DNA of 44,021 nucleotides from Gammaproteobacteria bacterium. Lineage in GTDB: Bacteria > Pseudomonadota > Gammaproteobacteria > Thiohalobacterales > Thiohalobacteraceae. The notes beneath the pieces were generated by a model, which saw nothing but the letters and a program-made list of their open reading frames with translations, was not told the origin of the DNA and searched no databases. Positions 19,680 to 27,870 of the stretch are shown in pieces. The position numbers and the translations under genes are program-made. The stretch is from positions 1 through 44,021 of the forward strand of contig JAIOJV010000075.1 in the NCBI GenBank assembly GCA_019911805.1. Reading direction: 5' to 3'. Position 1 is the first letter of the stretch. Each line of letters begins with the position of its first letter.

Positions 19680-19708
19680 ATTCTATAGGCGGGACGGTCC
19701 CAGGTCAA
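19680..19708 (-). promoter_or_regulatory. Probable sigma70 promoter of rplU-rpmA
   Basis: Read on the minus strand: TTGACC (19708-19703), a 17-bp spacer, then TAGAAT (19685-19680). Transcription would start about 70 bases before rplU. Confidence 0.7.
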
Positions 19709-19719
19709 ACGGGATTCGC

Positions 19720-19749
19720 TTGGTCTGTAAACGGACCTGGGGTTACACT
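19720..19749 (+). promoter_or_regulatory. Candidate promoter of ispB
   Basis: TTGGTC (19720-19725), an 18-bp spacer and TACACT (19744-19749), back to back with the rplU promoter. The match is moderate. Confidence 0.45.
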
Positions 19750-19853
19750 AGGCGGCCCGTCGCCTGCGAGGCCGGGGCCTCTCCGGGACCCCGGCCAGGC
19801 GGTTAAGGTCAACCCAGCCGATGCGCGAACCACTGCGAAAGGACAGCCTCCTC

Positions 19854-20822
19854 ATGAGCTTGGACCAGGTCCGCGACCTGGTGGCGGCGGACATGCAGGC
19901 GGTCAACCAGCTCATTGAGGACCGACTGCGGTCCGACGTCCTGCTGATCAATCAGCTGAGCCTCTATATCATCAACAGCGGCGGCAAACGCCTGCGCCCC
20001 TTGCTGGTCCTGCTGGCCGCACACGCCGCCGGCTATGGCGGCCGGCGCCATCACGACCTGGCCGCGATCGTGGAATTCATCCACACCGCGACACTCCTGC
20101 ACGATGACGTCGTCGATGCCTCGGATCTGCGCCGCGGCCGCGAGACCGCCAACGCCATCTGGGGCAACGAGGCCAGCGTGCTGGTCGGTGATTTCCTGTA
20201 TTCCCGATCCTTCGAGATGATGGTCGAGGTCGGCAACATGCGCATCATGGAGATCATGGCGCAGACCACGAACACCATCGCCGAAGGCGAGGTCATGCAG
20301 TTGCTCAACTGTCATGACCCCGACACCACCGAGACACATTATCTCAAGGTGATCCGCTGTAAGACCGCCAAGTTATTCGAGGCCGCGGCCCGCATCGGCG
20401 CCGTGCTCGGCGAGCAACCGGCCTCGATCGAAGCGGCCATGGCGGCCTACGGCATGCACCTCGGCACGGCGTTTCAGCTCATCGACGACGTGCTCGACTA
20501 CAGCGCGGATGCTGCCGAAACCGGCAAGAACATCGGCGACGACCTCGCCGAAGGCAAGCCCACCCTGCCACTGATCTACGTGATCAGAAACGGCACGCCC
20601 GCGCAGGCCGCGGTGGTGCGCAAGGCCATCGAACAGGGTGGCCGCGACAACATCGACGCCGTCCAACAGGCCATTGAATCGGTAGGGGCCATCGCGTACA
20701 CTGCGCAATCCGCGCGCGCGGCCGCCGATCGAGCCATGCAAGCATTACAGGTAGTGCCCGCGTCCCCCTACCGGGATGCCCTGTACGCCCTCGCGGAATT
20801 TTCAGCCAGTAGAACGTATTGA
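19854..20822 (+). CDS. ispB: Octaprenyl (polyprenyl) diphosphate synthase
   Basis: Trans-polyprenyl synthase that makes the quinone side chain from FPP and IPP. It has 322 residues. The first Asp-rich motif is LLHDDVVDASDLRRG, the second is FQLIDDVLDYSAD; GGKRLRPLLVLL lies near the N-terminus and GDDLAEGKPTLPLIY near residue 230. I chose ATG 19854 (MSLDQVRDLVAADM) by alignment to E. coli IspB, with AAAGGA upstream; an in-frame ATG at 19821 is the alternative. It is divergent from rplU. The stop is two bases from a tRNA gene. Confidence 0.95.
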   Translation: MSLDQVRDLVAADMQAVNQLIEDRLRSDVLLINQLSLYIINSGGKRLRPLLVLLAAHAAGYGGRRHHDLAAIVEFIHTATLLHDDVVDASDLRRGRETANAIWGNEASVLVGDFLYSRSFEMMVEVGNMRIMEIMAQTTNTIAEGEVMQLLNCHDPDTTETHYLKVIRCKTAKLFEAAARIGAVLGEQPASIEAAMAAYGMHLGTAFQLIDDVLDYSADAAETGKNIGDDLAEGKPTLPLIYVIRNGTPAQAAVVRKAIEQGGRDNIDAVQQAIESVGAIAYTAQSARAAADRAMQALQVVPASPYRDALYALAEFSASRTY

Positions 20823-20824
20823 TT

Positions 20825-20901
20825 CGGGGTGTAGCTCAGCCTGGTAGAGCACTGCCTTCGGGAGGCAGGGGCCGTAGGTTCAAATCCTATCACCCCGACC
20901 A
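20825..20901 (+). tRNA. tRNA-Pro (anticodon CGG)
   Basis: A 77-nt cloverleaf. Acceptor arm CGGGGTG pairs with CACCCCG. The D-arm is GCTC..GAGC, the anticodon stem is CTGCC/GGCAG around loop TTCGGGA with anticodon CGG at 20859-20861, and the T-arm has GGTTCAAATCC. CCA is encoded at 20899-20901. It begins two bases after the ispB stop, so it may be co-transcribed and processed from the ispB mRNA. Confidence 0.97.
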
Positions 20902-21108
20902 TTTTCTCCGCCGGTTCACGGCACCGACCTGATCCCGCCCCATCCACCGACACGGCGTCGAGCGGCTGGGTGTCAGGCCGCATTTTCCGACAGGCCAGCG
21001 ACCGTGGCCGCTCTCTTCCCCGTGCTTGCCAGGCGCGGCTTCGACGTGCGTGTGGACCGGTAACTGCAGCAACCGCAAGGGTGCCGCCAGGGGCGCCTAT
21101 ATCCAGGC
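20902..21108. other. Intergenic stretch after tRNA-Pro with no recognised feature
   Basis: The gap 20902-21289 between tRNA-Pro and fbp holds the fbp terminator (21109-21142). Otherwise I see no gene, att-like duplication of the tRNA end, integrase or repeat of the families found elsewhere in the window. Confidence 0.5.
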
Positions 21109-21142
21109 AAAAAAAAACCGGTGGACGGGGGTTGTCCACCGG
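21109..21142 (-). terminator. Rho-independent terminator of fbp
   Basis: On the minus strand CCGGTGGAC-aacccccCC-GTCCACCGG-type hairpin: 9-bp arms at 21118-21126 and 21134-21142 with a 7-base loop, followed by a run of nine T. It lies about 150 bases beyond the fbp stop. Confidence 0.88.
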
Positions 21143-21289
21143 CGGAAAGGGAGTCCGGGTAACCGGCGCTCCCTGCCGGAGATAAAGAACAAGCGGGATC
21201 AACTATCCAGCTTTTCGTCCGCCAGTCCGTGCAGTGGCGCACAAAAAGGGATCGATCCGTACGTGATGGCCACCCCTGCCGCGGTGTCG

Positions 21290-22315
21290 TCAGGCGGCAG
21301 CCGTGTGCTCACGATGATAGGCCACCACATGCTCGACCTCGTTCTTCGAGCCCAGCACCACGGGTACGCGTTGGTGCAGGTCGTTGGGCTGCAGGTCCAT
21401 GATGCGCTCGGTGCCGGTGCTGCTGGCTCCACCGGCCTGCTCAACGATGAAGCTCATCGGATTGGCCTCATACATCAGGCGCAGCTTGCCGGTCTGACCC
21501 TTGGCCTCGAGCTTGCTGTCCAGCGGGTACATGAAGATGCCCCCGCGGGTCAGAATGCGGTGCACCTCGGCGACCATCGACGCGACCCAGCGCATGTTGA
21601 AATCCTTCTTGCGCGGACCATCCTTACCGGCGATGCACTCGTCGACATAGCGCTTGATGGGCACGTCCCAGAAGCGCTGGTTGGACATGTTGATGGCGAA
21701 TTCCCGGGTGTTCGTGGGAATCTTCATGTCGGGATGGGTCAGGATGAATTCGCCGATGGAGCGGTCCAGGGTGAAACCGTTGACGCCGTGACCGGAGGTC
21801 AGCACCAGCATGGTGGTCGGCCCGTAGATGGCATAGCCGGCGCAGACCTGGCGGGTACCGGGCTGCAGGAAATCCCCGGCCCTGGGTTCCTGCACGCCTT
21901 CGGGGCAGCGCAGGATGGAGAAGATGGTGCCGACCGAGACGTTCACGTCGATGTTCGACGAGCCGTCCAGCGGATCGAACAGGATGAGGTACTTGCCCTT
22001 CGGATACAGGGCCGGGATCGGCAGTGGGTCGTCCATCTCCTCGGAGGCCATACCGGCCAGGTGCCCGGTCCACTCCAGCGAGCTGACCATGATGTCGTTG
22101 GAGATGACGTCGAGCTTCTTCTGGGTCTCGCCCTGCACGTTCTCGGTGTCGGCGGAGCCGAGGATGCCGATCAGGCCACCGCGGTTCACCGCGCAGGCGA
22201 TCTTCTTGCAGGCGGTCAGGACGTCGTTGAGCAGCGAGGTGAAGTCACCGGTCGCACCCGGGATGCGGCGCTGCTCTTCAATAATAAACTGGGTTAGGGT
22301 GGTACCGTGATCCAT
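21290..22315 (-). CDS. fbp: Class I fructose-1,6-bisphosphatase
   Basis: Hydrolyses fructose 1,6-bisphosphate in gluconeogenesis (and in the Calvin cycle where that pathway exists). It has 341 residues. The metal site [20 protein letters not shown] is clear, and [20 protein letters not shown] and the active-site segment GGIFMYPLD are present. I chose the ATG at 22315 ([20 protein letters not shown]) by family alignment, with GAGG upstream. It is monocistronic and divergent from the membrane protein gene at 22447. Confidence 0.95.
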   Translation of the reverse strand: MDHGTTLTQFIIEEQRRIPGATGDFTSLLNDVLTACKKIACAVNRGGLIGILGSADTENVQGETQKKLDVISNDIMVSSLEWTGHLAGMASEEMDDPLPIPALYPKGKYLILFDPLDGSSNIDVNVSVGTIFSILRCPEGVQEPRAGDFLQPGTRQVCAGYAIYGPTTMLVLTSGHGVNGFTLDRSIGEFILTHPDMKIPTNTREFAINMSNQRFWDVPIKRYVDECIAGKDGPRKKDFNMRWVASMVAEVHRILTRGGIFMYPLDSKLEAKGQTGKLRLMYEANPMSFIVEQAGGASSTGTERIMDLQPNDLHQRVPVVLGSKNEVEHVVAYHREHTAAA

Positions 22316-22446
22316 CGTCGAATCCTCGATGTCAGCAGATGGGTGAGCGCCTGACGGGACGGGACGCACTCAAATTCAATAGGTTGCAAAGTTTATCAGA
22401 ACATTCTTATCCAAGGAACGCCGAGCAGGAGAGGGTGTACAACACC

Positions 22447-23097
22447 ATGATTTCCGACTTCTTTACTATGGACATGGTCTGGCTGGGCCTGGTCTGGGCG
22501 CTCTACTTCGCCCTCCACTCCCTGCTGGCGGCCGACTCCTGCAAGGCCGCAGTCGCGGCCCGCTGGCCGTTGCTTTGGCAACGCTACCGCCTGTTCTACA
22601 ACGGGGTCGCGACCCTACTCATCCTGCCGCTCATCGCCGCCACCGAATGGCGGGACGCTGTCCCCTTGTGGTCCTGGCACGGCACCTGGGCCTGGGTATC
22701 CAACACCCTGGGTGCCCTGGCGCTGGCGGGTGTCGTCTGGAGCAGCCGGGCCTATGATCTGGGGGAATTCCTGGGGCTGAGTCCGTCACGGCCCTCCCAG
22801 GCACTGGGGCTCTCGGCGGTGCACCGGTTCGTGCGCCACCCCTGGTATTTCTTCGGACTGGTGTGGTTGTGGACGCGCGACATGGACAGTGCACGGCTGA
22901 CGGCGGCCGTGGTAATCACGGCCTACATCGTGATCGGATCGTACCTGGAAGACCGCAAACTCGCGCGCGCCCTCGGCGAGCCGTATCGACGCTATCACCG
23001 CCAGGTCCCGGGGCTGATCCCGCGCCCCTGGCGCTACCTCTCCCACAGCGAGTACGACCGCCTGCGGGCCGGCGAGTCGGGAACGAAGACGGTCTAG
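22447..23097 (+). CDS. NnrU / isoprenylcysteine carboxyl methyltransferase-like membrane protein
   Basis: Integral membrane protein of 216 residues with about six hydrophobic segments (VWLGLVWALYFALHSLLAA onward). The C-terminal part carries the ICMT/PEMT-like pattern: HRFVRHPWYFFGLVWLWTRD, then GSYLEDRKLARALGEPYRRY. These are the RHP and EDR-L motifs of membrane methyltransferase-fold proteins such as NnrU. The substrate is unknown. I chose ATG 22447 (AGGAGAGG at 22427-22434); GTG 22435 is a possible alternative. The TAG stop is part of the perfect inverted repeat that follows. Confidence 0.8.
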   Translation: MISDFFTMDMVWLGLVWALYFALHSLLAADSCKAAVAARWPLLWQRYRLFYNGVATLLILPLIAATEWRDAVPLWSWHGTWAWVSNTLGALALAGVVWSSRAYDLGEFLGLSPSRPSQALGLSAVHRFVRHPWYFFGLVWLWTRDMDSARLTAAVVITAYIVIGSYLEDRKLARALGEPYRRYHRQVPGLIPRPWRYLSHSEYDRLRAGESGTKTV

Positions 23098-23173
23098 GAG
23101 CCTGTCGGACTTGAGACTGATCTCGCTCCCCCACCTTGCTCGCTACGACCGCTCAAGTCCGACAGGCTCCTAG
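23094..23173. repeat. Perfect 22-bp inverted repeat spanning both stop codons of convergent genes
   Basis: Left arm 23094-23115 begins CTAGGAGCCTGTCGGACTTG; right arm 23152-23173 is its exact reverse complement, with a 36-base loop. The TAG of the NnrU-like gene (23095-23097) and the TAG of rsd (complement of 23170-23172) are both inside the arms. It could act as a bidirectional terminator-like structure or be a REP-type repeat. There is no T run. Confidence 0.9.
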
Positions 23174-23631
23174 CGGTCTTGCCGCGCGCCGTCGAGTGCC
23201 GCGATTACCCGGTCCTCGAGCTGGATGCGGTCGGCGAGCATCTCCCCCAACTCGGACAGATCACCGGCCAGCGCGGGCAGGCGCGTATCCAGCGGCGTGA
23301 CATCGTAGCGATCATTGAAATCCAGGATGGCATCGGTGCTCGCCGCGATCTGCGGATAAATGTGCTCGGCGAGGGAGACCACCGCCTGGCGGCGCTCCTT
23401 ATTCTCGACGATGTAGCGATAGAGTTGGAAATGGGCGCTGGCGGCATAGTCGACCAACGCCTGGCAGAATCGCCGCAGCATCTCTTCCGTCTGCTCGCCC
23501 GGCTGATAGGGTCGGTTGTTCGCCAGATCGGAATACAGGGCGAGCGTCTCATTGCGTGAATGGACCAAGGTCGCGACGCGCTCTTTGGAGCGGGCGCGGC
23601 GATCGGTTCCGCCTGCGTGATCGAATGCCAT
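23170..23631 (-). CDS. rsd: Rsd/AlgQ-family anti-sigma70 regulator
   Basis: Rsd/AlgQ binds region 4 of sigma70 and shifts RNA polymerase use in stationary phase. It has 153 residues and is all-helical. Motifs resembling E. coli Rsd include RRFCQALVDYAASAHFQLY (FCQSLVDYLSAGHFSIY in E. coli), IYPQIAASTDAILDFNDRYD, LSELGEMLADRIQLEDRVI and the end ALDGARQD. I chose the ATG at 23631, preceded by GGGGAGAG. It is convergent with the NnrU-like gene and divergent from the YbaK-HDOD gene. Confidence 0.88.
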   Translation of the reverse strand: MAFDHAGGTDRRARSKERVATLVHSRNETLALYSDLANNRPYQPGEQTEEMLRRFCQALVDYAASAHFQLYRYIVENKERRQAVVSLAEHIYPQIAASTDAILDFNDRYDVTPLDTRLPALAGDLSELGEMLADRIQLEDRVIAALDGARQDR

Positions 23632-23855
23632 CGGCCGTCTCTCCCCACGTGTTTGCTGTTTGTCTGTTATGGCCGCACGCGCCTGCGTGCGTTGGCCCAT
23701 GCCATAAACTTGTCGTACGTCACATTCCGCATGCAACACTGATGCCAAGGATACGTATCAATTGCATGATGTAAATAGGTTTTTATGGAGGTGGCCCACT
23801 TATTGCTGTCATTGATCAAAAAATGACCAACGACACCTGGCTGGAGGGACCTGCC

Positions 23856-25235
23856 GTGCTACCGACCACCATCCTACAGTTTCTGAACGATCGCGAGGCC
23901 CGTTTCGAACAGATCCGGCATCCACCCACCCGGACCCTGGCGCAGACCGCCGGCGTGTGCGGCGTACCGAGCGCACGGATCGCCCGCGCGCTGGTGCTCA
24001 GCGATGCCGATGGCCCGTTGCTGGCAGTACTGCCCAGTGATCACCTCCTCGATTTCAGGTCGCTGTGCAGCTGGCTTCACCGCGAACTCGAGCCGCTGCC
24101 GGCAGAGCACCTGACCGGTCTCTTCGATGATTGTGAAGCGCTGTGCTGTCCGCCCCTGGGTGGTGCCTATGGCCTCGACACGGTGGTCGACGAGGCCGTA
24201 TTCGCGGCCGACGTCGTCTACGTGGAACCCGGCAGCCACTCGACCCTCCTGAAATTCTCCACTGCTGAGTTCCAGCGGCTGCTCGCGAACGCCCACCGTG
24301 GCCGTTTCTCCCACCCCTTCTCCGCGCTGGCGGGACGGGACTCGAGCCGGATGCTGAATACGACCCTCGAGCAGTTCACGCCCACCAGGATCAAACGCCG
24401 CGTCGAGGCGTTCCATGACCTGCCGGCCCTGCCGGGTGCGGCCCTGCGGATCCTCGATATCGCCCGCAATCCGCGCGCCGATGCACAGGACCTTGCCGCA
24501 GCGATCGAACAAGACGCCCCTCTGGCGGCGCGTATCCTGCGCTATGCGAATTCACCGCTCTATGGCTACCCTGGAAAGATCAAGGATCTGCGCGGGGCGA
24601 TCGCGCGCGTGCTGGGATTCGATTTCGTACTCAATCTTGCACTGGGCATCACCATCGGGAAATCGTTGCATATCGCGACCGATGGTCCGCTGGGCCTGGA
24701 CGCGTTCTGGCGGCATTCGGTCTATGCCGCCTCCCTGGTGGAACGCCTGGCGACGCTGATGCCTGCCGCGATCCGCCCGAACCGCGGCACAGCCTACCTG
24801 GCCGGGTTGCTGCACGACATGGGCATCCTGCTGCTCGGCCATGCCTTTCAGACGGAGTTCTTTCTGCTCAACCGCTACCTGGCAGCCAACCCCGACGTCC
24901 CGCTGGAGACGGTGGAGAAGTACCTCCTGGGCGTCGGCCACGATCAGATCGGTGCCTGGCTCCTGGCCGCCTGGGGGCTGCCGGAGGAACTGGTCACGGC
25001 CGCCCACCGTCATCACGATGAAGCCTACCGCGGCGATCACGCGCTGTATGCGCAACTGGTGCTGATCGCCAACCGCCTGCTGGCCCGCCATGGCATCGGC
25101 ACCGGTACCACCACGGATCTTCCGGCGGGTACCCTGGAGATGCTGGGCTTGAATGAGCAACAGGTGGCCGCTGCGGCAGAGGCGCTCTGGACCGGCAGTA
25201 CTGAACTCGACGACCTCGCCCGGATGGTCGCCTGA
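23856..25235 (+). CDS. YbaK-type aminoacyl-tRNA deacylase domain fused to an HDOD domain
   Basis: Two-domain cytoplasmic protein of about 459 residues. Residues 1-150 form a YbaK/ProX-like editing domain (TILQFLNDREARFEQIRH, then LGGAYGLDTVVDEAVF and VYVEPGSHSTLLKFS). Residues about 175-400 form an HDOD signalling domain (DLPALPGAALRILDIARNP, IEQDAPLAARILRYANSPLYG, YLAGLLHDMGILLLGH, HRHHDEAY). I chose GTG 23856 because GGAGGG at 23843-23848 is ideally spaced; ATG 23823 (11 residues longer) has no nearby ribosome-binding site. HDOD proteins usually lie in stress or c-di-GMP circuits; whether the deacylase half is active is not known. Confidence 0.85.
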   Translation: MLPTTILQFLNDREARFEQIRHPPTRTLAQTAGVCGVPSARIARALVLSDADGPLLAVLPSDHLLDFRSLCSWLHRELEPLPAEHLTGLFDDCEALCCPPLGGAYGLDTVVDEAVFAADVVYVEPGSHSTLLKFSTAEFQRLLANAHRGRFSHPFSALAGRDSSRMLNTTLEQFTPTRIKRRVEAFHDLPALPGAALRILDIARNPRADAQDLAAAIEQDAPLAARILRYANSPLYGYPGKIKDLRGAIARVLGFDFVLNLALGITIGKSLHIATDGPLGLDAFWRHSVYAASLVERLATLMPAAIRPNRGTAYLAGLLHDMGILLLGHAFQTEFFLLNRYLAANPDVPLETVEKYLLGVGHDQIGAWLLAAWGLPEELVTAAHRHHDEAYRGDHALYAQLVLIANRLLARHGIGTGTTTDLPAGTLEMLGLNEQQVAAAAEALWTGSTELDDLARMVA

Positions 25236-25411
25236 GCCAAAACCGTGCATCTGATACGGCCGAACAGCCGCTTTGCATGACGGGGATTTATCCCTTACGG
25301 GATATACCGATAGGGCAGGCATAATATTTTATATTAGTTAAAACAATAAGTTAAATACTAATTCCCCAAATAACAAGGCATCTATCCCGCACCCAGGCCC
25401 TGTAAAAGAAC

Positions 25412-25441
25412 TTGACTGATTTGGTCAACAATAGCTAGAAT
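25412..25441 (+). promoter_or_regulatory. Promoter with embedded operator of the IscR-like gene
   Basis: TTGACT (25412-25417), an 18-bp spacer and TAGAAT (25436-25441). The -35 overlaps the inverted repeat TTGAC-tgatttg-GTCAA, which resembles Rrf2/IscR-type operators and suggests autoregulation. The rest of 25236-25411 is AT-rich, with a small ATCCC-ttac-GGGAT hairpin and no gene. Confidence 0.6.
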
Positions 25442-25517
25442 ACCCGACCATGCCAGTCAGGTTTTACGCTCTGATATGGCCCATACACCGGAAGCCATTT
25501 ACGAAGCGAGGTTAGCC

Positions 25518-25982
25518 ATGAAACTTTCGACCAAAGGACGTTATGCAATCACCGCCATGTTGGAACTCGCCCTGCGCCACAAGCAGGGGCCGGTGACTCT
25601 GGCCGACATTTCCGTTGAGCAGTCCATCTCGGTGTCGTACCTCGAGCAGCTGTTCGCCCTGCTGCGCAAGCACGGTCTGGTCACCGGTCTGCGCGGTCCG
25701 GGTGGCGGTTACTGCCTGCGCCGCCCCGCCAGCGAAATCAGCATCGCCGACATCCTGCGGGCGGTCGACGAGAGTGTGGAGGCGGCCGCCCAGGCAGAGC
25801 CGAGCACCCTGGTGCCCGAGATGCGTGGGCCGAGCCTGGTGCTGTGGGATCAGCTGAGTCACCAGATCTATGCGTATCTGGACAGCATCAGCCTAGCTCA
25901 GGCGATCACGCAGAAGGACGTGGTCGGCGTCCCCAGCGACAAGGGCATCGGTGGCTCCGCACAGCGGATCGCCGTCGCCTGA
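25518..25982 (+). CDS. IscR-like Rrf2-family transcriptional regulator lacking Fe-S cluster ligands
   Basis: Winged-helix regulator of 154 residues. The N-terminal 85 residues are very close to IscR: MKLSTKGRYAITAMLELALR, then LADISVEQSISVSYLEQLF and GLRGPGGGYCLRRPASEISI. An ungapped alignment to E. coli IscR (from memory) puts Gln92, Leu98, Gly104 and Leu107 where IscR has its cluster ligands Cys92, Cys98, Cys104 and His107, while the flanking VDESV and Trp110 are conserved. It is therefore predicted to work permanently in an apo-like mode. iscSUA genes do not follow. I chose ATG 25518 (GAGG upstream). A strong terminator follows, so the gene is monocistronic. Confidence 0.9.
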   Translation: MKLSTKGRYAITAMLELALRHKQGPVTLADISVEQSISVSYLEQLFALLRKHGLVTGLRGPGGGYCLRRPASEISIADILRAVDESVEAAAQAEPSTLVPEMRGPSLVLWDQLSHQIYAYLDSISLAQAITQKDVVGVPSDKGIGGSAQRIAVA

Positions 25983-26015
25983 CATCCGGGCGGCACCGCC
26001 CAACACCGAAAAACG

Positions 26016-26042
26016 CCGGGGCTCTGCCCCGGTTTTTTTTTT
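26016..26042 (+). terminator. Rho-independent terminator of the IscR-like gene
   Basis: CCGGGGC-tct-GCCCCGG (26016-26032) followed by ten T residues, about 34 bases after the stop. Confidence 0.93.
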
Positions 26043-26118
26043 GGTTCTTCGCGAATGTCCGGGGCGTTGCGGCCGGGGCCGCGGGCCGGCGCGCGGCGAT
26101 CACTGCTAGAATGCCGTT

Positions 26119-26925
26119 ATGCTCACTGACCGCGGCATTCTGATCCATGCGACCCGCGATGCCGACGGCTTGATCGAGGTGATCGATGACGCCGCCGGCA
26201 CGCGTTCACTGTATTTCGGCACCCGCGCCCGGCAAAGCAGCATGCGGCTCACCGATCCACTGGCCCTGCAGCTCAGCTACACGCGCACCATGCTGGCGGC
26301 GCTGCTGTTTCAGCCGCAGCCGCAGCACATCCTGCTCGTCGGGCTGGGCGGCGGCTCCCTGGTGCGCTTCCTGCACGGACACTTTCCCGAGGCGTTCCTC
26401 GACTGCATCGAATCCAGACCCGCCGTCGTCGACCTCGCCCGGCGTTTTTTCCAACTGCCGCGACATGACCGCCTCGACATCCAGGTCGGGGATGGCGCCG
26501 GTTTCCTGGAGACCTGTCCCCCCGCGCAGTACGACCTTATCCTGATCGACGCCTTCGACGGCGACGGCATCCATCCGAGTGTCTGTCCGCCCGCCTTTTT
26601 CAGTGCCTGCCGCCGCGCCCTGGCGCCTGGCGGGGTGGTCTCCACGAATCTGTGGGCGTCCCCGGACGCGGCATTGAAAGCGATCCTGGCGAACATGACA
26701 GCGGGTTTCGACCACCAGATTCTGCGCCTGCCGGTGGAAAAGCGGGCCAACATCATCACCCTGGCGCTGGACCGGAGCTACACACGCCGGGAACTGCAGG
26801 CACTGCGGCCACGTGCACAGGCACTGGAGCACCACCTCCAGCTCGATCTGCCCAAGCAATTGCGCAGCCTCGTGCACCACAACAGCGGGCTGGTACGGCG
26901 CTTCCTGGATCTGCGCACTGCCTGA
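26119..26925 (+). CDS. Spermidine synthase-like SAM-dependent methyltransferase-fold protein
   Basis: Protein of 268 residues with the SpeE-like Rossmann fold: ILLVGLGGGSLVRFLHGHFP (SAM/dcSAM-binding loop), LDCIESRPAVVDLARRFF, then LIQVGDG-type DIQVGDGAGFL and DLILIDAFDGDGIHPSVCP. The canonical spermidine synthase loop GGGDG is here GLGGGS, so polyamine synthesis is not assured. It is probably one of the orphan SpeE-like proteins common in proteobacteria. No strong ribosome-binding site is visible before ATG 26119. It is followed 108 bases later by a permease gene on the same strand. Confidence 0.75.
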   Translation: MLTDRGILIHATRDADGLIEVIDDAAGTRSLYFGTRARQSSMRLTDPLALQLSYTRTMLAALLFQPQPQHILLVGLGGGSLVRFLHGHFPEAFLDCIESRPAVVDLARRFFQLPRHDRLDIQVGDGAGFLETCPPAQYDLILIDAFDGDGIHPSVCPPAFFSACRRALAPGGVVSTNLWASPDAALKAILANMTAGFDHQILRLPVEKRANIITLALDRSYTRRELQALRPRAQALEHHLQLDLPKQLRSLVHHNSGLVRRFLDLRTA

Positions 26926-27033
26926 GCGGGCGCGGTCCGGGTGCGTCCGGTCTGATCGGCCCCGCCGCGGCCATTGTATTTTCCACCACCGCGCCCGTAG
27001 ACTGCCCGACCTTTGCGCACACGGTGCAGCAGC

Positions 27034-27870
27034 ATGTCTCCCACCGAGCTGACGGTATTCATTCTGATCGCCACCCTGGGCAGCTTCGTCCAGGCACTCA
27101 GTGGCTTCGCCCTGGGACTGATCGTGTTGGGCAGCGTGACCCTGCTGCAGCTTGCGCCCATCCCCTTCACGGCGGCGGTCATCAGCATCGTCTCGCTGCT
27201 CAACGGTGGCTGGGTGCTGGCACGCCACCCGCGCGACATCCACTGGCCGAGCGTCGTCTGGATCACGGCCGCGCTGGTGCCGGCGGTGGCGCTGGGGCTG
27301 GCCGGGCTCGCATACCTCGACGCCAGCACGCCGGTGCGGCTCCGCCAGCTCGCCGGCGCGGTGATCCTCGGCGCCGGCGTGCTGCTGATGCTGCGCCCGC
27401 ACCCACGTGCGCAAGCGGCCGGCCGCAGCGCCAATGTCATCAGCGGCGCCCTGGGCGGGTTGCTCGGTGGCCTGTTCAGTACGGCCGGGCCACCCATCGT
27501 CTTTCATCTCTACCGCCAGCCCTGGACCTCGGTTCGCATCCGCTCGACGCTGCTGACGGTATTCCTGTTGAGCACACTGGCCCGCATCAGCCTGCAGTCC
27601 GCCCGCGGCGAACTCCACTTCACGATGGTGGAGACGGCGTTGTACTGCACCCTGCCGGTGCTGCTCGCCGCACAGGGGGGCGCACTGCTCGCGCCGCGTA
27701 TCGGCCCGCTGCCCATGCGCCGCTTCGCCTTCGCCCTGCTCGCGTTGACCGGCACGGGCCTGCTGCTGCCGACGTCCGCACACGCCGATTCAGTTACACT
27801 GCCCGTGACCAACCCCGCGGATATCACCCATGCCTGGCGATCTGCTGCAACTCTATCCCCCGTCGAGTGA
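27034..27870 (+). CDS. TSUP-family (TauE/SafE) membrane permease
   Basis: Polytopic inner-membrane protein of 278 residues with about eight hydrophobic helices. The first, ELTVFILIATLGSFVQALSG, carries the FVQ..SG..G pattern of TauE/SafE-type sulfite/organosulfonate exporters. A second half-repeat, NVISGALGGLLGGLFSTAGP, gives the GG..GGLFG.GGP-like motif. The substrate cannot be assigned. The last 41 bases overlap the start of the following reductase gene in another frame, a long overlap that suggests co-translation or a recently extended C-terminus. ATG 27034 was chosen; an in-frame start at 27013 is possible. Confidence 0.8.
   Translation: MSPTELTVFILIATLGSFVQALSGFALGLIVLGSVTLLQLAPIPFTAAVISIVSLLNGGWVLARHPRDIHWPSVVWITAALVPAVALGLAGLAYLDASTPVRLRQLAGAVILGAGVLLMLRPHPRAQAAGRSANVISGALGGLLGGLFSTAGPPIVFHLYRQPWTSVRIRSTLLTVFLLSTLARISLQSARGELHFTMVETALYCTLPVLLAAQGGALLAPRIGPLPMRRFAFALLALTGTGLLLPTSAHADSVTLPVTNPADITHAWRSAATLSPVE

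Noticed and set aside
20825-21142. tRNA-Pro as a possible integration site of a mobile island
   Set aside because: No integrase, no duplicated tRNA 3' end and no compositional shift downstream.
20768-21202. Minus-strand frame over the tRNA encoding a GFEPTAPASRRQCSTRLSYTP-like peptide (split here as GFEPTAPASRR and QCSTRLSYTP)
   Set aside because: A well-known spurious translation of the antisense strand of a tRNA gene.
21026-22297. 423-residue plus-strand frame opposite fbp
   Set aside because: Shadow of fbp; begins in the intergenic gap and has no recognisable domain.
23785-23826. 13-codon leader peptide MEVAHLLLSLIKK overlapping an ATG before the YbaK-HDOD gene
   Set aside because: Weak ribosome-binding site, and the main gene more likely starts at GTG 23856; no supporting pattern such as a control codon run or attenuator hairpin.
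25286-25310. ATCCC-ttac-GGGAT hairpin as a terminator of the YbaK-HDOD gene
   Set aside because: Stem of only five pairs and no T run.
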